From NCBI GenBank assembly GCA_965656545.1, contig CBFHKZ010000004.1:173382-237381 (forward strand): a DNA stretch of 64,000 nucleotides, read 5' to 3'. Positions 9,486-18,009 of the stretch are shown piece after piece. The first letter of the stretch is position 1, and each line of letters opens with the position of its first letter. This DNA comes from UBA7446 sp965656545. Its GTDB lineage: Bacteria; Bacteroidota; Bacteroidia; Flavobacteriales; Flavobacteriaceae. Below the pieces are notes generated by a model. The model did not search any database. It saw nothing but the letters and a program-made list of their open reading frames with translations, and was not told the origin of the DNA. The translations under genes were made by a program, and so were the position numbers.

Positions 9486-9971
9486 TTAGGCAGGATCAAT
9501 AACAAATAATGGTTGGTCAAACTCAACAGGCGTAGAGTCTTCAACCAAAATCTTTACGATAGTTCCGCTCATTTCTGCTTCAATTTCATTGAAGAGTTTC
9601 ATGGCTTCAATCACACAAAGCGTATCGCCTTCGTTTACACGATCACCTACTTCCACAAAGTTAGGCTTATCGGGAGATGGCTTGCGGTAAAAAGTCCCGA
9701 TGATAGGAGATTTAATGGTATCGCCCGCAGCATCTGCTGCTGGTGCTGCTGTTTCAGCTGGCGCAACTGCTGCGGCAGCAATTGGCTCAGGGGCTACGGG
9801 AGCAGGCGCCATAGCCACGGGTGCTGCTTGTGGCATCATAGCCATAGGTGCTGCAGCCTCGTCCTTTTCTGTTTTAATGGTAATTTTGATTTCGCCCATT
9901 TCGAGGCTTACTTCACTTGCCCCAGATTTGGCTACAAACTTGATTAGGTTTTGTATTTCTTTTAATTCCAT
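9486..9971 (-). CDS. accB: Acetyl-CoA carboxylase biotin carboxyl carrier protein
   Basis: BCCP carries the biotin that shuttles carboxyl groups in acetyl-CoA carboxylase. The ATG at 9971 gives the usual MELKEIQNLIKF start. Residues 1-37 form the N-terminal dimerisation region, residues 38-85 are an Ala/Pro-rich flexible linker, and the C-terminal lipoyl/biotinyl fold carries the biotinylation motif EAMK at residues 123-126 (Lys125). Length is 161 residues. It lies between fabH and accC with 11- and 10-base gaps. Confidence 0.96.
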   Translation of the reverse strand: MELKEIQNLIKFVAKSGASEVSLEMGEIKITIKTEKDEAAAPMAMMPQAAPVAMAPAPVAPEPIAAAAVAPAETAAPAADAAGDTIKSPIIGTFYRKPSPDKPNFVEVGDRVNEGDTLCVIEAMKLFNEIEAEMSGTIVKILVEDSTPVEFDQPLFVIDPA

Positions 9972-9982
9972 GGTTATTGTTT

Positions 9983-10978
9983 TTAAGAGTTGTAAGCCCA
10001 CGTCAAATAGCTAGCTCCCCAAGTGAAGCCACCACCAAACGCAGTGAATAGTAATTTTTGATTTTTCTTTAAAAGGTGTTCGTAATCCCAAAGCAATAGT
10101 GGTAATGTCGCTGCTGTGGTATTTCCGTAACGTTCAATATTGATTAACATCTGATCAGATTTGAGGTCTAAATGATTGGATATAGCATCTAATATACGTT
10201 TGTTTGCTTGATGTGCAACAACAAAATCGATATCATCTTTTACCAACTGATTGCGTTCAAGTACTTTTGTTATGGCGCTGCTCATATTTGAAACCGCAAA
10301 TTTAAAAACTTGCTTTCCCTCTTGAGTTAGATAGTGTTTCCTTGAAGCCACTGTTTCGTTGGATGCAGGCAGCATAGCCCCTCCCGCTTCTATTTTCAAG
10401 TATGTTCTTCCCTTACCATCAACGCGAAGCACTTCGTCTTGAAGCCCAAGACCTTCGTCGTTGGGTTCAAATAAAACGGCTCCAGCACCATCTCCAAAGA
10501 TGACACAAGTAGTTCTGTCTGTATAGTCGATAATAGACGACATGGTATCTGCACCAATAAGCAACACTTTACTGTAGCGGCCCGAACTTATGTGTGAAGA
10601 AGCCGCAGACATACCAAATAAAAAGCCAGAACAGGCTCCTTGTAGGTCATAGGCAAATGCGTTTGTTGCGCCAATTTCAGTAGCGACAAAGGCCGCGGTG
10701 GAAGAAACGGGCATATCAGGTGTTGCGGTAGCTACTATAACCAAATCGATTTGTGCGGGGTCAAGATTTTTTTTGTCGAGGAGGTTTTGCGCGGCTTTGA
10801 TGGCCATAAAAGAGGTGCCCAATGAAGTGGGTTTGAGGATGCGTCGCTCTTTGATACCTGTGCGCGAGACAATCCACTCATCGCTTGTATCTACCATTTG
10901 CGCTATATCAGCATTGGTGAGCACATGCTCGGGAACGTAGCCTCCAACGGCGGTTATGGCTGCAGTTTTAGTAGTCAT
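9983..10978 (-). CDS. fabH: 3-oxoacyl-[acyl-carrier-protein] synthase III
   Basis: FabH condenses acetyl-CoA (or branched starters) with malonyl-ACP to start fatty-acid chains. The ATG at 10978 is chosen; it starts MTTKTAAITAVGGYVP and gives 331 residues. A longer reading starting at 11023 would overlap the promoter at 11021-11028. The thiolase-fold triad is visible: Cys116 in GACSGF, His in the AHQAN motif near residue 255, and the Asn near 285. It heads the fabH-accB-accC operon and is separated from rpmF by a terminator. Confidence 0.95.
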   Translation of the reverse strand: MTTKTAAITAVGGYVPEHVLTNADIAQMVDTSDEWIVSRTGIKERRILKPTSLGTSFMAIKAAQNLLDKKNLDPAQIDLVIVATATPDMPVSSTAAFVATEIGATNAFAYDLQGACSGFLFGMSAASSHISSGRYSKVLLIGADTMSSIIDYTDRTTCVIFGDGAGAVLFEPNDEGLGLQDEVLRVDGKGRTYLKIEAGGAMLPASNETVASRKHYLTQEGKQVFKFAVSNMSSAITKVLERNQLVKDDIDFVVAHQANKRILDAISNHLDLKSDQMLINIERYGNTTAATLPLLLWDYEHLLKKNQKLLFTAFGGGFTWGASYLTWAYNS

Positions 10979-11020
10979 AGAAACCGAATTGTACAAAAGC
11001 ACAATTCTACAAGTTTTGGT

Positions 11021-11028
11021 CAAAATTA
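11021..11028 (-). promoter_or_regulatory. Promoter -7 element for fabH-accB-accC
   Basis: Read on the - strand this is TAATTTTG, matching TAnnTTTG. A TTTTG box lies about 22 bases upstream. It lies between the rpmF terminator and fabH, so the fatty-acid genes have their own promoter. Confidence 0.55.
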
Positions 11029-11082
11029 GTTAAAAACAACCCTTTTTGACCAAAAAAAGGCCAAAACTTATCAAAAAAGCAC

Positions 11083-11112
11083 AAAAAAAGCGCCTTTTAC
11101 GAAAGGCGCTTT
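11083..11112 (-). terminator. Rho-independent terminator of rpmF
   Basis: On the - strand AAAGCGCCTTT, a four-base loop, then AAAGGCGCTTT form an 11-bp perfect stem followed by T residues (the A run at 11083-11089 on the + strand). It ends the DUF177-rpmF transcript before fabH. Confidence 0.85.
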
Positions 11113-11133
11113 AGTTACTTTTAGCTTTAAAAA

Positions 11134-11331
11134 CTATGCTTCAGCTTCGACAGAATTGTCAATTAAAACCTTGCCTCTGTAGTATAGTTTTCCGTCATGC
11201 CAATGTGCACGGTGGTAAAGATGAGCTTCACCAGTAGTTGTACATGTTGCAATTTGAGGCGCTACGGCCTTGTAGTGCGTACGGCGTTTGTCGCGACGCG
11301 TTTTGGATATTTTTCGTTTAGGATGTGCCAT
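11134..11331 (-). CDS. rpmF: 50S ribosomal protein L32
   Basis: L32 is a small zinc-ribbon-derived protein of the large ribosomal subunit. The 65-residue protein begins MAHPKRKISKTRRDKRR, the L32 signature. The middle (ATCTTTGEAHLYHRAH) retains only one of the four zinc cysteines, so this is the zinc-independent form I would expect in this phylum. It follows the DUF177 gene by 10 bases, a widely conserved pairing, and is followed by a strong terminator. Confidence 0.95.
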   Translation of the reverse strand: MAHPKRKISKTRRDKRRTHYKAVAPQIATCTTTGEAHLYHRAHWHDGKLYYRGKVLIDNSVEAEA

Positions 11332-11341
11332 AACAGCTGTT

Positions 11342-11884
11342 TTAGTCTTTTTTTAATTTCTTTAACGCATCCCACCGGGGATCCGTTGTTTCATTTTCGT
11401 TGGTGCTTTCACCAGGATGTAATTCATCTAGACGGTCTAACAAATCAGATTGAAGACTGCCATTTTCTATACCGGGATGTACTTTTTTTTGCGGCACTGC
11501 CAACACAATGGTTTCAAACAGTGTCTGTGCAAGATCTAACTGATGTGATCCATGTGGTAGTACCAGCAGATGTTCATTTTCATCGTTGAATTCCTCACCA
11601 AATTTAACCACCAACTCATGTGTTGGGTTTAAAGGCAAATCAAACAACTCGTTGGTTAAATCGCAACCAACTCGAACGTTTCCAGAAACCGTAAACTCTA
11701 CTTCTAGCATGCTGGCTTTTTTGGTCAAATCAATCTGAACAACAAGCGCAGTACTGCTGAATTCGGTATAATCAAAAGCATCAAAGAACTTGTTTGTAAT
11801 ATCGCGATTAAAAAGATGAACTCCTTCTTTTAGTCCAGCGAAAGCCAACACAAAGGGGGCTAAAACATTTTTATTATCGCTCAT
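11342..11884 (-). CDS. DUF177 (YceD-like) protein
   Basis: A 180-residue cytoplasmic protein of the DUF177/YceD family, which is almost always encoded next to rpmF and has been linked to 23S rRNA or large-subunit assembly. Evidence is its position, length, and the motif region EVEFTVSGNVRVGCDLTNE with its single conserved cysteine. The acidic C-terminus ends in ETTDPRWDALKKLKKD, typical of the family. The start at 11884 (MSDNKN) is chosen over 11896 because a promoter -7 element lies at 11894-11901. Confidence 0.88.
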   Translation of the reverse strand: MSDNKNVLAPFVLAFAGLKEGVHLFNRDITNKFFDAFDYTEFSSTALVVQIDLTKKASMLEVEFTVSGNVRVGCDLTNELFDLPLNPTHELVVKFGEEFNDENEHLLVLPHGSHQLDLAQTLFETIVLAVPQKKVHPGIENGSLQSDLLDRLDELHPGESTNENETTDPRWDALKKLKKD

Positions 11885-11893
11885 TACAGTCGG

Positions 11894-11901
11894 CAAATAT
11901 A
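11894..11901 (-). promoter_or_regulatory. Promoter -7 element for DUF177-rpmF
   Basis: The - strand reads TATATTTG, a match to TAnnTTTG, ten bases before the chosen start codon. This implies a very short leader. Confidence 0.5.
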
Positions 11902-11927
11902 TAAAATTTGGCGGGACAGCCCTCTAT

Positions 11928-12920
11928 TTAATCCGTCTTTTGACGGTTATTGTATATCGTGCAGGCCATCTGCACGGCAGCAGCGAAAGAAACATGACTT
12001 GCAACGCCTTTTCCTGCAATATCAAAAGCAGTTCCGTGATCTGGTGAAGTACGCACAAAAGGCAGCCCAGTAGTTATGTTTACGCCTTGTCCAAATGCCA
12101 AGGTCTTAAACCCAACCAAGCCCTGGTCGTGATAGCATGATAAAACCGCATCAAAATTCCGATAGCTTTTCTGTCCAAAAAAACCATCGGCGGCAAAAGG
12201 ACCAGAAATCTCAACCCCTTCTTTTTTTAAGGTCGCAATAGCGGGCTTTAAAACCGCATCATCTTCGTTGCCAATAACCCCTTGATCGCCCGCATGTGGA
12301 TTTAATCCCAGAAGGGCTATTTTAGGCACTTGACAGCCGAAATCGTCTTCTAGTGTTTTGCTGAGTTGTTTTGTTTTCTGCTTGACTAAATCTACCGTTA
12401 TGGCAGCTGTAACCTTGTGCAGCGGAATATGGTCTGTTACTAGCGCCACTCGAAGTGCATCATGCGCCAACAACATTAAGGCGTTGCCGCCCCACAACGC
12501 ACCCAAATAGTGTGTGTGCCCCGCAAAAGGAAAATCAAGACTCTTTATGGATGCTTTATTAATGGGCGCTGTAACAAGTGCATCGGCCTGTCCTTTTTGG
12601 ACTGCAGTAGCAGCAGCTTGCAGCGACTCAAATGCGGCAACCCCTGCCTTGGCCGTTTGCTTGCCAAAAGCTACTTCAGGAGTGTCTTGCCATATTGCAG
12701 CAATATTTAACACACCCTGTTTAGGCGCTCCCTCCACTAAGCCCAAAGGAACTTGCGTATTAAAAAGCAGCTGTTGTTTTTGTACAAAATCTACGTTGGC
12801 ATATACCACAGGAATGCACTGCTCAAACAGGCTGTTCTTTTGAAATGTTTTCAATATAATTTCAACGCCAACCCCGTTTGGGTCACCAATAGAAATCGCA
12901 ATAATGGGTAACGCAGGCAT
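11928..12920 (-). CDS. pdxA: 4-hydroxythreonine-4-phosphate dehydrogenase
   Basis: PdxA oxidises 4-phosphohydroxy-L-threonine in the DXP-dependent pathway to pyridoxal phosphate. The 330-residue protein has SIGDPNGVGVEI at the N-terminus, the FAGHTHYLG metal- and substrate-binding motif near residue 132, GLNPHAGDQGVIG near 205 and a C-terminal RTSPDHGTAFDIAGKG motif. These are all diagnostic. Divergent from ribE with a 42-base gap that contains overlapping promoters. Confidence 0.96.
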   Translation of the reverse strand: MPALPIIAISIGDPNGVGVEIILKTFQKNSLFEQCIPVVYANVDFVQKQQLLFNTQVPLGLVEGAPKQGVLNIAAIWQDTPEVAFGKQTAKAGVAAFESLQAAATAVQKGQADALVTAPINKASIKSLDFPFAGHTHYLGALWGGNALMLLAHDALRVALVTDHIPLHKVTAAITVDLVKQKTKQLSKTLEDDFGCQVPKIALLGLNPHAGDQGVIGNEDDAVLKPAIATLKKEGVEISGPFAADGFFGQKSYRNFDAVLSCYHDQGLVGFKTLAFGQGVNITTGLPFVRTSPDHGTAFDIAGKGVASHVSFAAAVQMACTIYNNRQKTD

Positions 12921-12926
12921 TTTGTG

Positions 12927-12947
12927 TATTTTTGCTTGGCAAAGGTA
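12927..12947. promoter_or_regulatory. Overlapping divergent promoters of ribE and pdxA
   Basis: The + strand has TATTTTTG at 12927-12934 (for ribE). The - strand has TACCTTTG at 12947-12940 (for pdxA). Both match TAnnTTTG. Given the usual distance to the start site, each transcript would begin close to the other promoter's -7 element, so the two polymerases should compete. Confidence 0.55.
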
Positions 12948-12962
12948 AAGGATTCACCGCTT

Positions 12963-13541
12963 ATGTTTACAGGAATTATAGAAACGATGGGTACCATAAC
13001 GCGCATTGAACGCGAGGGCGGAAATGTGCACTATTCGCTTTCGAGCAACATCACCCACGAACTCAAAATCGATCAAAGTTTGGCACACAACGGCGTATGC
13101 CTTACGGTAGTTGCCATTGACGGAGACCAATATACGGTTACCGCCATACAGGAAACCTTGGACAAAACCGCACTTAAGCAATGGGCAGTTGGAGATAAAA
13201 TCAACCTTGAACGCGCCATGCGGCTTGGCGATAGACTAGACGGGCATTTGGTGCAAGGCCATGTAGACGAAGTAGCTACCTGCACTAGTGTCGAAGACCA
13301 AGACGGCAGTTGGTTGTATCGCTTTGCATATAGCGAAGACTCCAAAAACATGACCATTGAAAAAGGCTCTATTTGTGTGAACGGCACCAGTTTGACTGTT
13401 GTGGGTTCAACAGCCCATACTTTTGGGGTGGCCATTATTCCATACACGTATCAGCACACTGTTTTTCACCAATTACAGAAAGGCGATTTGGTCAATATCG
13501 AGTTTGATATGGTAGGCAAATACATAGCCAAAATGCGCTAG
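12963..13541 (+). CDS. ribE: Riboflavin synthase (alpha subunit)
   Basis: Riboflavin synthase dismutates two 6,7-dimethyl-8-ribityllumazine molecules to riboflavin. The ATG at 12963 gives the canonical MFTGIIE start; a longer reading from 12924 would include the promoter. The 192-residue protein shows the internal two-fold repeat of the lumazine-binding fold: SLAHNGVCLTV in the first half and GSICVNGTSLTVV in the second, plus the GHLVQGHVDEVA linker segment. No FMN riboswitch is seen upstream, because the leader is too short. Confidence 0.96.
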   Translation: MFTGIIETMGTITRIEREGGNVHYSLSSNITHELKIDQSLAHNGVCLTVVAIDGDQYTVTAIQETLDKTALKQWAVGDKINLERAMRLGDRLDGHLVQGHVDEVATCTSVEDQDGSWLYRFAYSEDSKNMTIEKGSICVNGTSLTVVGSTAHTFGVAIIPYTYQHTVFHQLQKGDLVNIEFDMVGKYIAKMR

Positions 13542-13603
13542 TAGCACGCACAATTGTTTTTTTTTTCGGTTTTATTATATTTAGGTTCCTAAATACTTTT
13601 ATC

Positions 13604-14413
13604 ATGAAACCTATATACATCCTCTTTACTTTTATGGGTATGGGCTTCTTAAACGCCCAAACCCTAGTTATTAATGAAATAGACCCAGACAGCCCGGGCG
13701 CTGATACTGCAGAGTTTATTGAGCTTTATTCCTCAACCCCCAACCTTGCGTTAGACGGCTATGCGCTGGTCTTATTTAACGGCGGCGATGATGCCAGCTA
13801 TGCTGCGTATGACTTGGACGGGCAAAGCACCGATGCCAATGGCTATTTTGTCATTGGCGATAGCGGAGTTGTTGGTGTATCCATAACCCTATTGTCTTCT
13901 GGTATTCAAAACGGCCCTGATGCGGTGGCACTATATCAGGCCAACAAATCAGACTTTCCAACAGATACCCCTGCCACTACCACCAACCTCATTGACGCTG
14001 TTGTCTATGACAGCGATGATCCAGACGACACGGGCTTGTTAACGGGTTTAGGCAAAACGGTTCAGTACAATGAAAATGCTTCTTCAGATGCGGCTAATCA
14101 TTCCTTGCAACGCCAAGCAGATGGTCGTTTTAAAACAGGCACACCCTCTCCCAATACGGCAAATACGGTACTTAGTGTAGCAACAGCGGAAATTTCGGGA
14201 CTGCATATTTATCCCAATCCCGTTTCTCAAAAGCTCTATGTTAAGGGATTGACACAAACCGCTACAGCACGTATTTATACCCTTACAGGACAGCCTATCT
14301 TGACCAAGCCAATACGCCACAGCCTTGATGTTTCACATTTGGCGACAGGTACTTACACACTCAGCTTGACGCAGCAAGGAACAACCACAACGCAAAAGCT
14401 TATCAAAAAATAA
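13604..14413 (+). CDS. Secreted lamin-tail-domain protein with type IX sorting tail
   Basis: A 269-residue secreted protein. Residues 1-18 are a signal peptide ending in NAQ. Residues 20-150 resemble a lamin-tail (LTD) domain, with LVINEIDPDSPGADTAEFIE and DGYALVLFNGG; this immunoglobulin-like fold is common in bacterial extracellular proteins. The last 70 residues form a type IX sorting domain: IYPNPVSQKLYVKG, then a basic C-terminal end TTTQKLIKK. The protein should cross the outer membrane by the type IX system, for which sprE lies in this window. Its ligand is not evident. An imperfect TAnnTTTG-like element lies about 30 bases upstream. Confidence 0.88.
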   Translation: MKPIYILFTFMGMGFLNAQTLVINEIDPDSPGADTAEFIELYSSTPNLALDGYALVLFNGGDDASYAAYDLDGQSTDANGYFVIGDSGVVGVSITLLSSGIQNGPDAVALYQANKSDFPTDTPATTTNLIDAVVYDSDDPDDTGLLTGLGKTVQYNENASSDAANHSLQRQADGRFKTGTPSPNTANTVLSVATAEISGLHIYPNPVSQKLYVKGLTQTATARIYTLTGQPILTKPIRHSLDVSHLATGTYTLSLTQQGTTTTQKLIKK

Positions 14414-14417
14414 GTCT

Positions 14418-15617
14418 TTATTTCATTTGGTATAACCACAACGCAGGATTTTGTGGTGTGGTGTTTTGGAATAGGCTAAACTGTAGTGTTGTCTTGCCCG
14501 TATCTTTGTTGGTGAATATTTGTCCAATAGCTTGTTTGGCAGTAACGCGGTCACCTTTTTTGACATAGACCTTGCTTAGATTTTTATAGCTAGTGATGTA
14601 GTTTCCGTGTTGGATAAGTACAATAGGATTACTTCCTTTAAACTGTACAATATTTAACACGATTCCCTCAAAGACGCTTCGAGCAGTTGCCCCAGCCGGA
14701 ACCGAAAGTGTTACGCCATTGCTCTTTATGGTGGTGGTGCGAACAACAGGGTGGCGTTGTGTACCAAATCGTTGTGTAACAATTCCCTTTTCAACGGGCC
14801 AAGGCAAGCGGCCTTTGTTGGAAACAAAACTGGCAGCAAGGGCTTTAGCTTCTGGGGTTAAGACAAAACTCCCTGTTTTTGTTCCTGCTTTTTTGTTCGA
14901 TGCAGCTATAGCTTCCCGAATAAGGCGCGCAATTTCCTTATCAATTGCCTCTCGTTGTTTTTGCTTTTTCTTGATTTGCGCAGTGTAATTTTTTTCTCGT
15001 TTTTTCAGCTCTAGCACAAGTGTATTTTGTCTTTTTCTAATGCTGTCTAATTCTTTTTGTGCTTTCCTGTTTTCTTCAATGAGTTGCTTTTTATCCTTGC
15101 GTTGCGCTACCAAGTCTGAGGTGTATTGCTGCAAGGCTTTGGTTTTGGCAGCTATCTGCTCTCCTTGTTGTTTGCGGTAGGCGGCATATTGTTTCATATA
15201 GGCCATCCGCTTGTAAGCCTGCCAAAAACTTTCAGAAGAGAGTAAGAACATCAAACGATTTTGAGTCGATTTATTTTTACGTGCAGAAACAACCATCTCG
15301 GCATAATCCTTTTTTAGTGATGTGAGTTCGGTCCTTAGCTTTTCTATGTTGCGCAGGTTTACATTTATTTCTTGGTTGAGTCTATTTATCTGGCGGTTGG
15401 TGAGTCGAATCAACGCATCTTGCCGATCCATTTTAAGTTGAACCGTCTCAACTTGTGTTAGGACATTAGCACGTTTTTTGGCACTTGTTTTTATCAATGC
15501 ATTTATTTGCACAATTTCTTGTTGCAACCGCTTTTTCTGGGCTTCAAGTGCCGCTTTTTTGTCTTGAGCCAAACTCAAAACAGGGATAAGTATCAAAAGC
15601 CAAATCCACTTTTTCAT
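14418..15617 (-). CDS. EnvC-like murein hydrolase activator (degenerate M23 domain)
   Basis: A 399-residue periplasmic protein: signal peptide (1-17, cleaved after LSLA), long coiled coil (about 20-245) and a C-terminal LytM/M23 domain (about 275-399). The M23 domain lacks the metal ligands of active peptidases. Where active enzymes have HxxxD there is TTIKSNGV, and the terminal HxH region reads HGNYITSYKNLS, with the second histidine replaced. Such degenerate domains, as in E. coli EnvC, activate amidases instead of cutting peptidoglycan. It overlaps the DUF4292 gene by 4 bases at the end of an envelope operon. Confidence 0.88.
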   Translation of the reverse strand: MKKWIWLLILIPVLSLAQDKKAALEAQKKRLQQEIVQINALIKTSAKKRANVLTQVETVQLKMDRQDALIRLTNRQINRLNQEINVNLRNIEKLRTELTSLKKDYAEMVVSARKNKSTQNRLMFLLSSESFWQAYKRMAYMKQYAAYRKQQGEQIAAKTKALQQYTSDLVAQRKDKKQLIEENRKAQKELDSIRKRQNTLVLELKKREKNYTAQIKKKQKQREAIDKEIARLIREAIAASNKKAGTKTGSFVLTPEAKALAASFVSNKGRLPWPVEKGIVTQRFGTQRHPVVRTTTIKSNGVTLSVPAGATARSVFEGIVLNIVQFKGSNPIVLIQHGNYITSYKNLSKVYVKKGDRVTAKQAIGQIFTNKDTGKTTLQFSLFQNTTPQNPALWLYQMK

Positions 15618-16372
15618 GGCAGGTTAATTTTTGTATACCCTCTTGGGATTTCAAAAGGCATTTTAAATTTTCCGTTTAATTGCGTTTGCTTGGATTGCAG
15701 TCTCAACTTGGTTGTCTTGTCTACACCACGCAAGCTAGCATTGAGCTGTTCGGGAACCCACTGGTCATTAATTCGCTTATAGCCATCATAATCCACACGA
15801 ACAGATGTCTCGCCGTCTGAAAGTTCTTGGGCGATAAGTCTGAAAGCAGCGTCATAGGTCCAAACCAAGGAAATCCCTCTTTTTCGTGAGCTAAGTACAT
15901 AGCTGTTTTGCGTAAATGAAAGCTTTGCTCGTTTGAGCGCACGTTTGTCCAGTGGGCTTGCCGTGATGATGTGCTCAATCATTTCATAATCAACGGGTGC
16001 GCCTAGCAGCTTTTTCACTTGCCGAAAATCAACCTGTGCGTATTGCCTATTTATTTTCTCATAAAACTGAAGTTGCTTGGGTGTAATAAAAACACGCGCC
16101 AAGGGCACAATGACAGATCCGCTAACCCAGATTCCTTCGCCTTGCTTTAACCGCAGCGTGACGCTAACCTTTTGTCGTTTTCCTTCTCGCTCAAGCGAGG
16201 CTTGCCCCCGCCATTGTAAACTTTCAAAGCGCAGTGCGTTGTCTTCAATTTGTTGTTGAACCGCCCGTGGACGCAAGCTAGTATCAATGGCGCTGGTCGT
16301 TGCCACTGGTGTTAGGGATTTACACCCCATGACCACTAGCAATCCAAATCCAATAAGGCCCAGTTTTTTCAT
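15614..16372 (-). CDS. DUF4292 lipoprotein
   Basis: A 252-residue lipoprotein with signal MKKLGLIGFGLLVVMGC (Cys17 as lipidation site). The remainder is a beta-rich fold similar in outline to LolA/LolB-type lipid or lipoprotein carriers, with NALRFESLQWRGQASLER and a repeated K/R-rich strand pattern. DUF4292 proteins in this phylum sit in the same operon with an EnvC-like gene, as here (4-base overlap). A role in outer-membrane lipoprotein or lipid handling is an inference from the fold resemblance. Confidence 0.8.
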   Translation of the reverse strand: MKKLGLIGFGLLVVMGCKSLTPVATTSAIDTSLRPRAVQQQIEDNALRFESLQWRGQASLEREGKRQKVSVTLRLKQGEGIWVSGSVIVPLARVFITPKQLQFYEKINRQYAQVDFRQVKKLLGAPVDYEMIEHIITASPLDKRALKRAKLSFTQNSYVLSSRKRGISLVWTYDAAFRLIAQELSDGETSVRVDYDGYKRINDQWVPEQLNASLRGVDKTTKLRLQSKQTQLNGKFKMPFEIPRGYTKINLP

Positions 16373-16375
16373 TTG

Positions 16376-17389
16376 TTATTCCAATTCGGAGTAATCGCCA
16401 ATACTCACGTGTTTCTGCGTTCCGCTATAACGGACATGGTTGCCAATCATGGCACCGTCCAAATGGGATTTTTCAATCTGGCAGTTTGTTTGAATCATGC
16501 TGTTTTTGATTGTACTATCCGAGACGACTGTATTGGCTCCAATGGATACATGCGGCCCAACAGTTGTGTTTTTAAGCACAACGCCGTCTGCAATAAAACA
16601 GGGTTCAATAATTTGGCTGTTTTCAAGCGTAGCCTTGCCAACAAGTTTTGCGCCCTCTGCCGCCAAATAATCTAGCATGCGCCCATTGGTTTCGACAGTT
16701 ACCGCTGGGTTTCCACAGTCCATCCATGCACTAACTTCTCCAGTAACAAATCGCTTGCCCGCTTCCATCATACGCAAAATACCATCGTTGATTTGGTATT
16801 CGCCTCCGTGGGTTAGCTTTTCGTCCAAAACGCCTTGCAAGGCATCTTTTAACAAGCCTATTTCCTTAAAATAATAAATCCCAATTACGGCTAGGTCCGA
16901 AACAAAATCACGGGGTTTTTCTACCAAGGCACTTATGGCACCGGTATTGTCTAGTTGCACCACGCCAAACTGTTCTGGATTTTCCACTTGCTTTACCCAA
17001 ATAACGCTGTCTGCTTCTGGATCTAGGGTTAAATCCGCACGGATTAGGGTATCGGCATAGGCAATAACTGCAGGGCCAGAAAGCGAAGGAGCTGCACACA
17101 TTACGGCATGACCTGTTCCAAGCGGCTGGTCTTGGCGGTAAATACTTGTTTTGGCACCAAGGCTTTCAGACAATTCTGTAAGTGCCGCAACGACCGCTTC
17201 ACCAAAGTAGGCAGGATCGCCCAGTACATAGGCAACTTCACTAACAGGTTCGGGAAGGAGCTTGGCAATATCACGCACCAATCGATGAACGATGGGCATC
17301 CCAGCTACAGGAATTAGTGGCTTGGGGACCGTGAGTGTGTGTGGGCGTAAGCGAGAGCCTCTACCCGCCATGGGAACGATTATCTTCAT
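16376..17389 (-). CDS. Sugar-phosphate nucleotidyltransferase
   Basis: A 337-residue enzyme that makes a nucleotide-activated sugar from a sugar 1-phosphate and NTP. The N-terminal nucleotidyltransferase domain has the signature GRGSRLRPHTLTVPKPLIPV (the GxGxRLxPxT...PKP motif) at residues 9-28. The C-terminal part (about 245-337) is a left-handed beta-helix of hexapeptide repeats, with I/V at every sixth position. The family includes glucose-1-phosphate thymidylyl- and mannose-1-phosphate guanylyltransferases, and the exact sugar cannot be told from sequence alone. It lies 3 bases after dut and 3 bases before the DUF4292 gene. Confidence 0.88.
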   Translation of the reverse strand: MKIIVPMAGRGSRLRPHTLTVPKPLIPVAGMPIVHRLVRDIAKLLPEPVSEVAYVLGDPAYFGEAVVAALTELSESLGAKTSIYRQDQPLGTGHAVMCAAPSLSGPAVIAYADTLIRADLTLDPEADSVIWVKQVENPEQFGVVQLDNTGAISALVEKPRDFVSDLAVIGIYYFKEIGLLKDALQGVLDEKLTHGGEYQINDGILRMMEAGKRFVTGEVSAWMDCGNPAVTVETNGRMLDYLAAEGAKLVGKATLENSQIIEPCFIADGVVLKNTTVGPHVSIGANTVVSDSTIKNSMIQTNCQIEKSHLDGAMIGNHVRYSGTQKHVSIGDYSELE

Positions 17390-17392
17390 ATG

Positions 17393-17827
17393 TTATTTTA
17401 TACCTGTACTACCAAAACCTCCGGTACCTCTTTCTGTTTTATCAAGCGATGTAACTTCTTTCCAATCGGCACGTTCGTGCTTGGCAATTACCAATTGGGC
17501 AATGCGATCTCCCGAAGCTATTGTAAAAGGTTCGCTAGATAGGTTTATAAGGATAACGCCAATTTCGCCTCTGTAGTCTGCATCAATTGTACCAGGGGCA
17601 TTGAGCACGCTAATCCCTTTTTTAAGTGCCAAACCACTTCTTGGGCGTACTTGCGCTTCTACTCCTATGGGGAGTTCCATAAACAATCCCGTTTTGATAA
17701 GCCCTCTTTCTAGGGGTTGGAGTGTAATGGGTTCAGGAGTATGCGCACGCAAATCCATACCAGCAGATGCGAGTGTTTCGTAGGAGGGAAGGTCGTGAGC
17801 GGATTGGTTGACAATGTTAATTTTCAT
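17393..17827 (-). CDS. dut: dUTP diphosphatase
   Basis: Dut hydrolyses dUTP to dUMP, keeping uracil out of DNA and supplying dTMP synthesis. The 144-residue trimeric enzyme has the five motifs in order: AGMDLRA near 22, RPRSGLALKKGI near 62, NAPGTIDADYRGEIGVIL near 76, the GDRIAQLVI motif near 104, and the C-terminal P-loop-like RGTGGFGSTG. The gene is the first of the dut-nucleotidyltransferase-DUF4292-EnvC operon. Confidence 0.97.
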   Translation of the reverse strand: MKINIVNQSAHDLPSYETLASAGMDLRAHTPEPITLQPLERGLIKTGLFMELPIGVEAQVRPRSGLALKKGISVLNAPGTIDADYRGEIGVILINLSSEPFTIASGDRIAQLVIAKHERADWKEVTSLDKTERGTGGFGSTGIK

Positions 17828-18009
17828 GATTTAAAAATAAGAAAAACTGCTAGTAACCCCTATTGTCGTTACTTAGACTTATTGTCCTTTTGTAAACAGC
17901 TAAAACTACGATGAAATAGCTCTTTAACCATCACCACTTTATACTATTTAAACGTTAAAATCGCTTTAAAAATGAATGCCTGTTGGTGTTTGTGAGACAT
18001 ATTCCACGG

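Noticed and set aside
12921..12962. FMN riboswitch upstream of ribE
   Set aside because: The gap is only 42 bases and holds two promoters; there is no room or conserved structure for the aptamer.
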